Shown here: positions 47,201 through 55,396 of the stretch, piece by piece
Layout: every line of letters starts with the position of its first letter
Position numbering within the stretch: the stretch's first letter is position 1
Origin: CALDTK01 sp965215115
GTDB lineage: Bacteria; Bacteroidota; Bacteroidia; Chitinophagales; Saprospiraceae
NCBI GenBank assembly: GCA_965215115.1
Contig: OZ244050.1
Coordinates: 2,356,001 to 2,420,000 of the forward strand
Direction: 5' to 3'
Length of the DNA stretch: 64,000 nt
Notes under the pieces: generated by a model
Told to the model about the DNA's origin: nothing
Database searches by the model: none
What the model saw: only the letters and a program-made list of their open reading frames with translations
Translations under genes and position numbers: made by a program

Positions 47201-47880
47201 AGCTGGACGGTGTTGCCCTCGGGCTGGAGGGGGATGTTCTGGTCCGAGACCACGGCCGCGACGGTGAGGCCGTCCCCGAGGTCGCCGTTGAGTTGGAGGT
47301 CGAGCCGCGAGTCGAGCACGAGGTTCTGGCTGTTGCCAAACCGCAGGCCCCGCCCGAAGACCCCGCTGTAGTCGACGTCCCCGAGGCCGCGCTGGAACTC
47401 CGAGATCGAGATGGCGCGGTCGGCCTCGTCGAAGGTGAAGATCGGGCGGTCGTAGCCGAGCAGGGCGGAGTCGAGGGTGGCCTGGCGTCCGCGCAGGTCG
47501 GTGTCGAAGCGGCGGTAGCGCCAGCGGACGCCGGTGCCCGCGGGCAGGCCCTCGACCCAGGCCGCACTGCCGCGGACCACCACGGGCAGGCCGTCCCTAC
47601 CGCCCGCGGTCTGCGCCTTTAGCGTGTGGACGAAGATGGCCCCGGGGGCCCACCGCAGGGTATCGCCCGCCCCGAGGAGCGTATCGACGAGGTTGGAGAG
47701 CCCCGCCGCGGGCGCGGGCGCCGGCGTTTGCGCACCGGCGCGGCCACCGGCCGCGCCGACGAACCACAAGAGCAACGCGCCCCCCCACCAAAGCCGCGAC
47801 GTGCCCACAGCCGCTAAACGTAAGGCGCGCCGGATTGGTGCCGCCCGCGCTCGGGAGCGGGCCCGTCGGCGCGTAGCCAT
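44287..47880 (-). CDS. large outer-membrane beta-barrel-like protein
   Basis: A 1197-residue exported protein. A basic N-terminus and a hydrophobic segment (WWGGALLLWFVGAAGG) form a signal. The N-terminal half has repeated strand patterns (GRGLRFGNSQNLVLDSRLDL, QLNGDLGDGLTVAAVVSD). The second half is rich in alternating hydrophobic strands ending in aromatic residues and closes with QLQAVF, a barrel-type C-terminus. A calcium-type loop DYNGDGVEQLDEFEVA sits near residue 875, as in some SprA-like proteins. The family is not firmly recognised. A GTTTT-hairpin element encodes GFRQN (45880-45894). Confidence 0.7.
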   Translation of the reverse strand: MATRRRARSRARAAPIRRALRLAAVGTSRLWWGGALLLWFVGAAGGRAGAQTPAPAPAAGLSNLVDTLLGAGDTLRWAPGAIFVHTLKAQTAGGRDGLPVVVRGSAAWVEGLPAGTGVRWRYRRFDTDLRGRQATLDSALLGYDRPIFTFDEADRAISISEFQRGLGDVDYSGVFGRGLRFGNSQNLVLDSRLDLQLNGDLGDGLTVAAVVSDQNIPLQPEGNTVQLREFDRIFVTVARAPHSVTAGDYTLRSNAGHFIRFDKNLQGLSYRLDAQEGKGYGGQASVAATRGDFQRIQLPTVDGNQGPYRLTGARGEPFVIVLAGTERVFLDGRLLERGIDRDYIIDYNRGEVTFMPRLLVNRFQRIIVEYEYSDREYLRTLASADAEYRLGPVRLRVQGLQQQDGLRRSGSALSAQAQRVLATSDGDRRGTLVPSPIPVDEAGSANPVQYRLRVDSTCRGRDSIWVLADSTRENVQTFLVNFTDVGQGLGDYELQFGGSANGATFQYVPRGDSCQRRGRYAPLRLVQTPRSLRLLTLGGDYRIDSVSSVDFEVALNGNDLNRYSPGAENAFAGYVNGVHARRLGATTVSLRGYGEVTGDGFEAIAPWRAAEFRRLWNLGSLAAQPTAEPGGDVLAGGRVGLSNEALDLGYGLDAYRQGEAYRGFRQNWRAVYRSGRLTASHAGDLLSAERDRQRTGQSRLSAEVNHRGETWTHAASAARTTSQNYDLVRDDRTPADRTFYEWSASSLRARGDSAWTQSLVYTGRRDLLALAGAAPLDEGTNHQLDVAIANPTTRRNRLELTASYRNTDPGDGPATGTPTPRNFYLGRLNHRFTSARQGWVRTQSLVEAGSGQERRVSIQYLRVQSGLGEYVWKDYNGDGVEQLDEFEVAVFADSAAYLRTVLLTDDFVATNTLTVTQGIDLDPGRLRGADGAWWKRFSASANANLKRRALQSAGYGRLLATDVARQDTTVVGDDLGWRNALYFNRNRDAFRVEAEYRQVAVRGISLQGLQLNRTTGQALRAQQPLGDAWRLGAAFERELRRSESEALAQRNFTIVSQEYVPSVSFQPTPELRAELAGGYRRGRSPDAAGSVVAASAKLTADLRFRDAPPGGERRSPLAGATLRGSVERIAQTFEGDVNSPLGFALLEGLRPGESWVWSLTTDQQLGRSLQLSLRYDGRQLGGGRVVHTGQAQLQAVF

Positions 47881-48000
47881 CCAAACTTACCACTTTAGGG
47901 CATTTCGCGACACGGCACGATTGTCGAGCTTTGGCAATCCGCGCGGTAGGCCCCCCGGCCGTAGGCAAATCACACGAACACACAGTCACAAACGCCCGCA
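47881..48000. promoter_or_regulatory. divergent promoter region of barrel and peroxidase genes
   Basis: A 120-bp, locally AT-richer gap between divergent starts. No -33/-7 pair is clear enough to name. Confidence 0.3.
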
Positions 48001-49923
48001 ATGCTGAAAGCGCTACGCTTCGCTGCACTACCCGCCTCCCTTGTCGCCGTCGCCCTCCTCGGCGGCGCCGGCGCCGCCGCCGCCCAGAACGTTGAATACC
48101 GCGCCATCGACGGCAGCGGCAACCACCGCAAGCACCGCGGCTGGGGCGCGACCCACGACACGATCGTCAATAGCTGCCGGACCAACTTCTCGGACGGGTT
48201 CAGCGAGCCGGCCGGGGTCGACCTGCCCAACGTGCGCGCGATCTCGAACGTGCTCTTCCGCCAGACCGAGGACATGCCGAGCCCACAGGGGCTCAACGAC
48301 CTGTTCTGGGCCTTCGGGCAGTTCCTCGACCACGATGTCGTGCTGACGCACAACTCCAAGACGGAGGCCTTCCCGATCAGTATCCCGATGGGGGACGCGA
48401 TGTTCGACCCGCAGCGCACCGGCAGGGCAACCATCCCGATGATGCGCTCGGGGGCCATGGGCGGGGACGCCAACGGCGTACGACGCTACCCGAACGAACT
48501 CACGGCCTTCATCGACGGCTCGGCCGTGTACGGGGAGTCCGCCGCGCGCGCCACCTGGCTCCGCAGCTTCCGCGGGGGTAAGCTCAAGGTCTCGGCCGGG
48601 CACCTGCCGCCCTTCAACACCCTCAACGGCGAGTTCGGCGGGCCGATCGACCGCGAGGCGCCCGCCATGGACGGCATGCGCTCGCCGACGCAGCGCGTGA
48701 TGGTCTGCGGGGACGTGCGCGCCAACGAGAACTCCCTGCTCGCGAGCGTGCACACGCTGTGGCTCCGGGAGCACAACTGGCTGTGCGACTCCCTGGCCCA
48801 GACGCACCCGACCTACGACGACGAGGCGCTGTACCAAGCCGCGCGTCGCCTGCTGATCGCCGAGCTCCAGCACGTAGTGTACGACGAGTGGCTGCCCGCG
48901 CTCGGGATCAGGCTCGGGGCCGAGGTGGGCTACGACGCCGAGGTGCACCCGGGGATCTCGAACGAGTTCGCCGCGGCGGGCTTCCGGTTCGGGCACTCGC
49001 TGGTGGGTAGCGCGCTCGTCATGGTCGACGAGCGCGGCGCGCCGACGGCCAATTCGCCGATCGCCCTGCGGGACGTGTTCTTCGACCCGGTGGCGGTCGT
49101 GCAGCGCAACGGCGTCGGGGCCCTGATCCGGGGCGCGTCCACGAACCACCAGCAGACCCTCGACGCCAAGGTGGTGGAAGACCTGCGGAGTTTCCTCTTC
49201 GGGGCGCCGGGCCAGGGCGGGATGGACCTCGTGGCCATCAACATCCAGCGCGGGCGCGACCGCGGGCTCGCGGGCTTCGGGGCCGTGCGCGATGACCTGG
49301 GGCTCGCCCCGGTTAGCTCCTTCGAGCAGCTCACCGGCGAGACGACGACCGCGGCGCGCCTGCGCGAGTTCTACGGCACTGTCGACAACGTCGACCCCTG
49401 GGTCGGGATGCTGTCCGAGCGCCGGGACGGCGTGCTGGGCGTCACGCTGCGGACGATGCTCACGGACCAGTTCCGCCGCCTGCGCGCGGGCGATCGCCTC
49501 TTCGCCGCGCACGAGGGCAACTTGAGCGCGGAGGAGCGTGCGTGGGTCGGGCGCCAGACCCTGTCGACGCTCGCGGCGCGGAGTTCGGGCATCCAGATCG
49601 GGCGGCAGAGCTTCCGGGCGGCGCCGCTGGTGGGGCTGGCTTTCGCCAAAACCGACCGCGCCGAGCCGATCCAGGCCCGGGTGAGCGGGGGCGAGTTGCT
49701 CGTTTCGGGCAGCGCGCGCGAGGTGCGGCGGATCATCCTCACGGATGTCGTCGGGCGGACCATCGCGGCGTGGACACCCGAGGCCAACGGTTTTGACGAA
49801 AGTCGCGACGACTGGCAGGTGGCGCTGCCGCTCGGGGGCGCGGGGCTGCCGGCCGGGACGTACGCCTGCGCGGTCGAGGGCGAGCGCGGGGTGGCCTCGG
49901 CGCTCGTACAGGTTTTGCGGTAA
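48001..49923 (+). CDS. secreted animal-type heme peroxidase
   Basis: A 640-residue protein with signal peptide (SLVAVALLGGAGAAAAQ). Heme peroxidase motifs are present: distal His in FGQFLDHDVVLTH, the catalytic Arg region GDVRANENSLLASVHTLWLR, and proximal His in GFRFGHSLVGS. The family oxidises halides or small organic molecules with H2O2. The C-terminus (GELLVSGSAREVRRIILTD ... GLPAGTYACAVEG) looks like a T9SS-type tail. GTTTT-hairpin elements lie at 49638 and 49790, and a third, with stem GCG/CGC, overlaps the stop codon (49912-49926). Confidence 0.9.
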   Translation: MLKALRFAALPASLVAVALLGGAGAAAAQNVEYRAIDGSGNHRKHRGWGATHDTIVNSCRTNFSDGFSEPAGVDLPNVRAISNVLFRQTEDMPSPQGLNDLFWAFGQFLDHDVVLTHNSKTEAFPISIPMGDAMFDPQRTGRATIPMMRSGAMGGDANGVRRYPNELTAFIDGSAVYGESAARATWLRSFRGGKLKVSAGHLPPFNTLNGEFGGPIDREAPAMDGMRSPTQRVMVCGDVRANENSLLASVHTLWLREHNWLCDSLAQTHPTYDDEALYQAARRLLIAELQHVVYDEWLPALGIRLGAEVGYDAEVHPGISNEFAAAGFRFGHSLVGSALVMVDERGAPTANSPIALRDVFFDPVAVVQRNGVGALIRGASTNHQQTLDAKVVEDLRSFLFGAPGQGGMDLVAINIQRGRDRGLAGFGAVRDDLGLAPVSSFEQLTGETTTAARLREFYGTVDNVDPWVGMLSERRDGVLGVTLRTMLTDQFRRLRAGDRLFAAHEGNLSAEERAWVGRQTLSTLAARSSGIQIGRQSFRAAPLVGLAFAKTDRAEPIQARVSGGELLVSGSAREVRRIILTDVVGRTIAAWTPEANGFDESRDDWQVALPLGGAGLPAGTYACAVEGERGVASALVQVLR

Positions 49924-50012
49924 CGCGTAACCTCCGCGGCCGAAGTCCGTATGGCGCGCCCGAGAGGTTGGCACGAAATTTAAGCGATTACGGGTAGAAA
50001 CACTTCTGCCCA

Positions 50013-50687
50013 ATGTCGATCCACGAAACCATCAACGTCCTCATCGCCGAGGACCACCAGATCTTCGCCGAGGGTCTCAAGTCCGTCCTCGAGAGCAGCC
50101 GCCAGTTCCGCATCAAGGTGGTGGCCGAGGAGACCTCCGGCGAGAAGCTCCCCGACGTGGTGGCCGAGACGAAGCCGCACGTCCTGCTGCTCGACCTCAA
50201 CCTCTCCGGCGAGGACGGCCTCCTGCTGCTGCCGCGCATCAAGCGCGAGAACCGCGGCGTGCGCGTCATCGTGCTCACGATGTACGACGACCCGAAGATC
50301 GTCGCGGCGGCCTTCAAGGCCGGTGCCAACGGGTACGTCCTGAAGGGCTACGCCATCCAGGACCTCTTCAAGGCGATCGAGTCCGTGATGCAGGGCGAGG
50401 AGTACATCGGGCAGGGCGTCGACGCCCCGACCGAGCGCACCGACATGCCGACCTCCCTCACCGTCCACCAGTACGCCGACCGCTTCACGAAGCGCTACCA
50501 GCTCACGAAGCGCGAGATCGAGGTCCTCAAGCTCATCACGCAGGCCCTCAGCAATAAGGAGATCGCGCGCGAGCTCTACATCTCGGACCAGACCGTGAGC
50601 GTGCACCGCAAGAACATCATGCGCAAGCTCGGGGTCAACAACACGGCCGGCCTGCTGGCCATCGTCTACTCCGACGGCGTCGGCTAG
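50013..50687 (+). CDS. NarL/FixJ-type response regulator
   Basis: A 224-residue two-domain regulator: receiver with acidic pocket (IAEDH) and phospho-acceptor Asp61 (HVLLLDLNLSGEDG), switch Thr (VLTMYDD) and Lys (YVLKGYA). A LuxR-type helix-turn-helix follows (LTKREIEVLKLITQALSNKE, then DQTVSVHRKNIMRKLGV). It probably activates or represses genes when phosphorylated. The cognate kinase is not beside it. A second receiver gene follows 48 bp downstream. Confidence 0.93.
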   Translation: MSIHETINVLIAEDHQIFAEGLKSVLESSRQFRIKVVAEETSGEKLPDVVAETKPHVLLLDLNLSGEDGLLLLPRIKRENRGVRVIVLTMYDDPKIVAAAFKAGANGYVLKGYAIQDLFKAIESVMQGEEYIGQGVDAPTERTDMPTSLTVHQYADRFTKRYQLTKREIEVLKLITQALSNKEIARELYISDQTVSVHRKNIMRKLGVNNTAGLLAIVYSDGVG

Positions 50688-50735
50688 GGACGGGTATCCC
50701 GCTCAGCGCCCTAGCCACCCAACGACCACCAACCC

Positions 50736-51167
50736 ATGTCACACAAGCACGTCCTGCTCGCCGAGGACGACCCGACCGAGCGCCGCATGATCTGCGACGC
50801 CTTCGCGGCCGTGGACCCGGCCACCAAGTTCACCTGCGTCACGACGGCCCGCGAGGTGATCGACTACATGAGCAGCGACGGCGTGTACGACCTGTCCTTC
50901 GCGCTCATCGACCTCCACCTCGCCGACGGCGGCGGGCAGGAGCTGCTGCGCGAACTCAACGACAACCCGCAGATGCGGATGCTGCCGGTGGTAGTCTTCA
51001 GCGGCACCACCGACGCCGAGGAGGTGATCCGGTGCTACGACTCCGGCGCGAGCGCCTTCGTGAGCAAGCCCGACGACATGGAGGGCTACCGGCGGGCCGC
51101 GCAGGCGATGAGCGACTTCTGGCTCGACATCAACGTGACCGCCAAACCCGAGGTGAGCCTCTTCTAA
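50736..51167 (+). CDS. stand-alone receiver-domain response regulator
   Basis: A 143-residue single receiver: acidic pocket LLAEDDPTE, phospho-acceptor Asp59 (ALIDLHLADGGG), switch VFSGTTDAEE and Lys in FVSKPDD. There is no output domain, so it acts by protein contact or in a phosphorelay. Such regulators often pair with phytochrome-like kinases of the type at the left window edge, but no link is shown here. Confidence 0.9.
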   Translation: MSHKHVLLAEDDPTERRMICDAFAAVDPATKFTCVTTAREVIDYMSSDGVYDLSFALIDLHLADGGGQELLRELNDNPQMRMLPVVVFSGTTDAEEVIRCYDSGASAFVSKPDDMEGYRRAAQAMSDFWLDINVTAKPEVSLF

Positions 51168-51178
51168 AGGTTCGTTCG

Positions 51179-51275
51179 GCACCCGGCACCCGGCACCCGG
51201 CACCCAAGCACCCAAGCACCCAGGCACCCAGGCACCCAGGCACCCAGGCACCCAGGCACCCAGGTACCCCGCACC
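51179..51275 (+). repeat. satellite array of 7-bp and 8-bp GGCACCC units
   Basis: Four 7-nt GGCACCC units are followed by two AAGCACCC and about six AGGCACCC 8-nt units. They fill the gap between a receiver gene and queG. It is the same family as at 29.2 kb and within ppx. Confidence 0.9.
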
Positions 51276-51276
51276 C

Positions 51277-52212
51277 TCACCCGGGCCGAAGACTAGACTT
51301 GATGCCCGCGAGGCCACGTCGCTTCAGGGGCGTCTTCCCGAACACCTGCCCGAAGGCTTCCTCGGTGAGGGCGGCCCAGTCGGCGTGACCCATGCTGGCC
51401 AGTTCCGGGCTCGGCGCGAAGGCCGGCTCGCGGTGCGGCTTCGCGAATCGGTTCCACGGACACACCTCCTGGCAGATGTCGCAGCCGAAGATCCAGCCGT
51501 CGAGCGGGTCTTCGGTACCTCCGTCGAGGCTTTCGCCAAAACCCGCCGGCAGTGCCTCCTTGAGTTCGATGGTGAGGTAGGAGATGCAGCGCGCGGCGTC
51601 GAGGAGGTAGCCCTCCGGCGCGATGGCGTCCGTGGGGCAGGCGTCGATGCACCTGCGGCAGGTACCACAGAAGTCCCTGGTCGGCGGGTCGGGCTCGAGC
51701 TCCAGGTCGATGATCAGTTCGCAGAGAAAAAAGTAACTCCCAGAGTCACGCCGGAGTAGCAGGGTATTCTTCCCGAGCCAACCCTGGCCCGCGCGCTCGG
51801 CCCACTGCCGCTCCATGACGGGCGCGGAGTCGACGAAGACGCGGCCCTCGACGGCGCCGTAGCGTTCGCGCACGCGGTTGAGCAGCGCCTTGCCTTTCTT
51901 GCGGACCACCTTGTGGTAGTCCTCCCCGTAGGCGTAGCGCGCGATCTTGGGGTTTTGCCGCGAAGGCGAATCATCCTCCGGGAAGTAGTTGTAGCCCAGC
52001 ACCACGACCGTCTTCGCGCCGGGCACGAGCTTGGTCGGGTCGACGCGCAGGTCGAAGTGGTTGGCCATGTACCCCATGCCGGCGTGGAGGCCCGCGTTGA
52101 GCCACTGCTCTAAGCGGCGCGCCTCCGGCTCCATGAACTCGGCGCGGGCCACGCCGCAGAAGGCGAACCCGAGGTCGAGGGCGGCGGATTTGAGGGGGGC
52201 GGGGGAGTGCAT
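51277..52212 (-). CDS. queG: epoxyqueuosine reductase
   Basis: A 311-residue QueG, the last step of queuosine tRNA modification, using cobalamin and two 4Fe-4S clusters. N-terminal domain with LGFAFCGVARAEFMEPEARR and ANHFDLRVDPTKLVPGAK; catalytic Asp region (VFVDSAPVMERQWAERAG); ferredoxin motifs CGTCRRCIDACPTDAI and CDICQEVCPWN. The loop between the clusters carries a GFGESLDGGTE insertion encoded partly by a GTTTT-hairpin element (51528-51542). The start directly follows the truncated ParE frame. Confidence 0.95.
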   Translation of the reverse strand: MHSPAPLKSAALDLGFAFCGVARAEFMEPEARRLEQWLNAGLHAGMGYMANHFDLRVDPTKLVPGAKTVVVLGYNYFPEDDSPSRQNPKIARYAYGEDYHKVVRKKGKALLNRVRERYGAVEGRVFVDSAPVMERQWAERAGQGWLGKNTLLLRRDSGSYFFLCELIIDLELEPDPPTRDFCGTCRRCIDACPTDAIAPEGYLLDAARCISYLTIELKEALPAGFGESLDGGTEDPLDGWIFGCDICQEVCPWNRFAKPHREPAFAPSPELASMGHADWAALTEEAFGQVFGKTPLKRRGLAGIKSSLRPG

Positions 52213-52215
52213 CAG

Positions 52216-52449
52216 CTACAACAGCGGGTAACGGGAGTCGTGTAGCCCAGTGATGACTATGGTATCTTCGGCCTCGTTCCCGAGTTCCGGGGTCATCATA
52301 CCTAACTCCGGATGGGTCGCCAAATGCGCGACGCTTCGCTTGAAGCTGTCCTCGAATCGGTCACGAAAAGACTCTCCGTAGTTCGAGACTCGCCGCAGCA
52401 AGACTTTCAGTGTGTCGAGGGCGTCTCGGGACCAAATTACTATCGCCAC
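52216..52449 (-). pseudogene. ParE/RelE-type toxin, C-terminally truncated, no antitoxin
   Basis: A 77-residue frame with the ParE pattern: WSRDALDTLKVLLRRVSNYG, the helical hairpin and HLATHPELGMMTPEL. It ends at SRYPLL, where family members continue for some 20 residues with the final strands. The stop lies three bases before the queG ATG. No antitoxin frame is visible upstream (52450-52496). It is probably a remnant, unless the short form is a distinct variant. Confidence 0.6.
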
Positions 52450-52496
52450 GACTGGATCTGAGTCGTAGTCACAGCGCTAAGGTAGGCCAAGATATC

Positions 52497-53249
52497 TTAC
52501 GTGTTCAGCGCCCCACAGACACTAATCGTCTGCCCGTTGACGTAGCTACTCAGGTCGCTGCCTAAGAAAACGCACACGTCGGCCACCTCGCGCGCCTCCC
52601 CGAGCCGGCGCATCGGGATCGCGTCGAGGAAGCCCTGCCGGGTCTTGTCGTCGAGCACGCCCGTCATCTCGGTGGCGATGAAGCCCGGGGCCACGGCGTT
52701 GCAGCGGATGTTGCGCGAGCCGACCTCCTTGGCGATCGACTTCGTGAAGCCGAAGATCCCGGCCTTCGAGGCGGCGTAGTTGGCCTGCCCGGCGTTGCCG
52801 AAGTCGCCGACCACCGAGCTCATGTTGATGATCGAGCCGGACTTGGCCTTCATCATCGGGCGCAGTACGTGCTTGGTGAGGTTGAAGACGGACTTGAGGT
52901 TGGTGTGGATCACGTCGTCCCACTGCTGCTCCGACATGCGCAGCATGAGGTTGTCGCGCGTGATGCCGGCATTGTTGACGAGCACGTCGACGGTCCCGAA
53001 GGCCGCCACGACGTCGGCGATGAGTTGTTCCGCTTCCGCAAAACTCGCCGCGTCGCTCCGGTAGGCCGTCACTTTGCCGTTGCCGTACTCGGCGTTGAGC
53101 TCGGTCGCGAGGGCGTTGGCCCTGTCGGCGGAGCTGGCGTAGGTGAAGGCGACGCGGGCGCCCTCGGCCACGAAACGGCGGACGATGGCCTCGCCGATGC
53201 CGCGGGAGCCACCGGTGATGAGGGCGTTTTTGTCGGAGAGGAGGGGCAT
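52497..53249 (-). CDS. fabG: 3-oxoacyl-ACP reductase
   Basis: A 250-residue classical SDR. Cofactor motif ITGGSRGIGEAIV, NNAGITRDNL, and the catalytic Ser-Tyr-Lys (INMSSVVGD, YAASKAG). NADPH-dependent reduction of 3-oxoacyl-ACP in fatty acid elongation. Length and motifs are those of FabG; other SDR roles cannot be excluded. A looser GTTTT-hairpin element lies at 53032-53044. Confidence 0.88.
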   Translation of the reverse strand: MPLLSDKNALITGGSRGIGEAIVRRFVAEGARVAFTYASSADRANALATELNAEYGNGKVTAYRSDAASFAEAEQLIADVVAAFGTVDVLVNNAGITRDNLMLRMSEQQWDDVIHTNLKSVFNLTKHVLRPMMKAKSGSIINMSSVVGDFGNAGQANYAASKAGIFGFTKSIAKEVGSRNIRCNAVAPGFIATEMTGVLDDKTRQGFLDAIPMRRLGEAREVADVCVFLGSDLSSYVNGQTISVCGALNT

Positions 53250-53350
53250 ACTCGGGGGAGGATTTGAGGTGGCGGCAAATAAACGACGCTGGGTGGGACG
53301 TCGGCGCGTTAGACGAGCTCTGCTCGCGCGCCCACTGCGGGCGGGAGGCC

Positions 53351-53708
53351 CACTGCGGGCGCGAGCGGAGCTCGTCTAACGCCCGCCCAGACGAGCTCGC
53401 CTAACGCCAGTTCACTGCGGGCGCGAGCGGAGCTCGTCTAACGCCCGTTCACTGCGGGCGCGAGCGGAGCTCGCCTAACGCCCGCCCACTGCGGGCGCGA
53501 GCGGAGCTCGTCTAACGCCCGTTCACTGCGGGCGCGAGCGGAGCTCGCCTAACGCCCGCCCACTGCGGGCGCGAGCGGAGCTCGTCTAACGCCCGCCCAC
53601 TGCGGGCGCGAGCGGAGCTCGTCTAACGCCCGCCCACTGCGGGCGCGAGCGGAGCTCGTCTAACGCCCGCCCACTGCGGGCGCGAGCGGAGCTCGTCTAA
53701 CGCCCGCC
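53351..53708. repeat. tandem array of a 37-bp hairpin unit
   Basis: One separate copy (53351-53387) and eight contiguous copies (53413-53708) of a 37-bp unit. Each unit holds the hairpin CGAGC-GGA-GCTCG inside an outer stem GCGGGCG/CGCCCGC. Alternate copies differ at CTCGTC/CTCGCC and GCC/GTT. The last unit overlaps the stop codon of the metallo-hydrolase (53697-53699). The preceding 53250-53350 holds decayed copies. It is a possible terminator or REP-like cluster. Confidence 0.92.
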
Positions 53709-54458
53709 CCGCAACACCAGCCCGTCGTAGGCCACGTGCGCGACGCCCGCCAGCCGGGCTTCCAGGTCGCGGTGCCGCGGCGCGAGGTGACTCATGTGGA
53801 TGAAGTAGGTACGGCCGGCGTTGAGGGTTTTGGCGAAAGCCGACGCCTCCTCGATCGACATGTGGCTGTGGTGGCCGTAGTCGTGCAGGGCGCTGGTGAC
53901 GAGGGTGTCGAGGCCCCGCAGGCCGGCGAGCGTCTCGGCGGGGACGGTCTTCACGTCGGTGAGGTAGGCCAGGGCGCCTACGCGAAAACCGAGGATGGGC
54001 AGGGGGCCGTGCATGACGCGCAGGGGCGTGATGGGCGGGAGGGTGCCCACTTCGATAGGCTGGCCCGGCGTGAGGCTCCGCAGTTCGAACTCCGGGGCGC
54101 CGGGGTAGTGGTGCTCGGCGAAGGCGTACGCGAAGCGCGCGCGGATCTCGGTCTGGACGCGGGGCTCGGCGTAGACGAGGAAGGGTTTGCGCTGGCGGAA
54201 GATGAAGGGGCGCAGGTCGTCGAGCCCGATGATGTGGTCGTTGTGCTCGTGCGTGATGACGACGGCGTCGAGGCGGGTGACGCCGGCGCGGAGGAGCTGC
54301 TGGCGCACGTCCGGACCGCAGTCGACGAGGACGCTCGTGCGCCCGTCGCTGACGAGTCCGGCGCAGCGGAAGCGCCGGTCGCGCGGATCGGGGCTCAGGC
54401 ACACGCCGCAGCGGCAGCCGATGACGGGGACCCCCTGCGAGGTGCCGGTGCCGAGCAT
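53697..54458 (-). CDS. metallo-beta-lactamase-fold hydrolase (PhnP-like)
   Basis: Start taken at 54458 (MLGTGTSQGVPVIGC), the only in-frame ATG near the fold start; 253 residues. Zinc motifs THEHNDHIIGLDD, later VMHG, LTDVKTVP and HMSH; zinc-knuckle cysteines in CRCGVCLSPDP. The PhnP/RNase Z-like group cleaves phosphodiesters. The N-terminus seems a few residues short of the family, so a non-ATG start upstream is possible. Co-directional with the small gene upstream. GTTTT-hairpin elements at 53827 (encoding AFAKT) and 53975. Confidence 0.85.
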   Translation of the reverse strand: MLGTGTSQGVPVIGCRCGVCLSPDPRDRRFRCAGLVSDGRTSVLVDCGPDVRQQLLRAGVTRLDAVVITHEHNDHIIGLDDLRPFIFRQRKPFLVYAEPRVQTEIRARFAYAFAEHHYPGAPEFELRSLTPGQPIEVGTLPPITPLRVMHGPLPILGFRVGALAYLTDVKTVPAETLAGLRGLDTLVTSALHDYGHHSHMSIEEASAFAKTLNAGRTYFIHMSHLAPRHRDLEARLAGVAHVAYDGLVLRGGR

Positions 54459-54478
54459 CGTGAGCGTGGGGCCGGGAC

Positions 54479-54703
54479 TTACGATGGCTGGGCGATTTCG
54501 GGGGTGGCGACTAACTCGCCGGCGAGGTTGCGCAGAGTGTCGAGGCGGGCGGCGGCGTCGAAGAACTTGTTGACGATCACGACCTTGCGCGCGTGCACTA
54601 CGCAGTAGCCCGCGCGGAAGTGCCCGCGCTCGTAGCGGAGTTCGTAGCCGGCGTCGCGGAGGCGATCTTCGAGTTGGACCAGGGCGCGTTTGTCGGAAGG
54701 CAT
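54479..54703 (-). CDS. small conserved hypothetical protein
   Basis: A 74-residue protein (GYELRYERGHFRAGYCVVH, then VNKFFDAAARLDTL) with no domain I can name. It lies 20 bp upstream of the metallo-hydrolase on the same strand, so an operon is likely. Confidence 0.6.
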   Translation of the reverse strand: MPSDKRALVQLEDRLRDAGYELRYERGHFRAGYCVVHARKVVIVNKFFDAAARLDTLRNLAGELVATPEIAQPS

Positions 54704-54756
54704 CGGCCGGCAAAGATGCGACGCGCGCCGCGGGTCGGCCCCTATCTTCGCCGGTG

Positions 54757-55380
54757 ATGCGTGGACTTTTGCAAATAGCGGTCGTGCTGGTGGCCACGTT
54801 CTGGCGGATCGGCCCCGGCGAGGCGCAGGTGTTCCGCGGGTACGTCGCCGGGGGCGCCATCGCGAGTCAGCTCAACGGCGATATGCTGGCGGGCTACAAC
54901 CGGATCGGGCTCCTCGGCGGCGTCGGGGTGTGGTACGACCTGTCGGACAAGTGGCGCACCTCACTGGCGTTCGCGTACGCCCCGAACGGCAGCAAGGCGA
55001 GCGGTCGGGAGGTGGACCGCCCCGCGGGCATCAGTCCCTTCCTGGAGATCAAGCTCAACTACGTGGCCGTGCCCGTCCACCTGCACTACATGGACTGGTT
55101 GAGCGACGACGAGGTCTACTACCGCCTGGAATTCGTGGCCGGGTTCGAGTACCGCCGCTTGGTCAGTACGGAGACCATCAGTTCGGTCGGGGTCGATATC
55201 TCGAGTGCGTTTGACTACCGACCCAATGGCCTCGGGGCCAACCTCGGGGCCTACTATAGCCTCCGGGAGCGGACCGCGATCGGGGCGTTTCACCGCTGGG
55301 GCGTGCTCAATGCGAACGAGCGGACGGGGACGCCGCTGTTGAGCAAGCAGGTGTCTTTGCACGTGCGGCAGGCGTTTTGA
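54757..55380 (+). CDS. outer-membrane beta-barrel protein (PorT-like)
   Basis: A 207-residue protein starting at the ATG 54757; a GTG directly before it is also open. Signal sequence MRGLLQIAVVLVATFW, then barrel strands (VAGGAIASQLNGDMLAGYN, LNYVAVPVHLHYMD, LEFVAGFEYRR) of the PorT-like group of small Bacteroidota barrels. It ends with QVSLHVRQAF, a typical last strand. TATCTTCG at 54743-54750 resembles a -7 element but is very close to the start. Confidence 0.8.
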   Translation: MRGLLQIAVVLVATFWRIGPGEAQVFRGYVAGGAIASQLNGDMLAGYNRIGLLGGVGVWYDLSDKWRTSLAFAYAPNGSKASGREVDRPAGISPFLEIKLNYVAVPVHLHYMDWLSDDEVYYRLEFVAGFEYRRLVSTETISSVGVDISSAFDYRPNGLGANLGAYYSLRERTAIGAFHRWGVLNANERTGTPLLSKQVSLHVRQAF

Positions 55381-55396
55381 GGAGGGTGGAGCATAG

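Noticed and set aside
44269..47622. Long plus-strand open frames (614 and 492 residues) opposite the barrel gene
   Set aside because: Both are shadows of the minus-strand gene, lack signal peptides or domains, and have biased composition.
48028..50013. 661-residue open frame opposite the heme peroxidase
   Set aside because: Shadow; the plus strand carries the heme-binding motifs and signal peptide.
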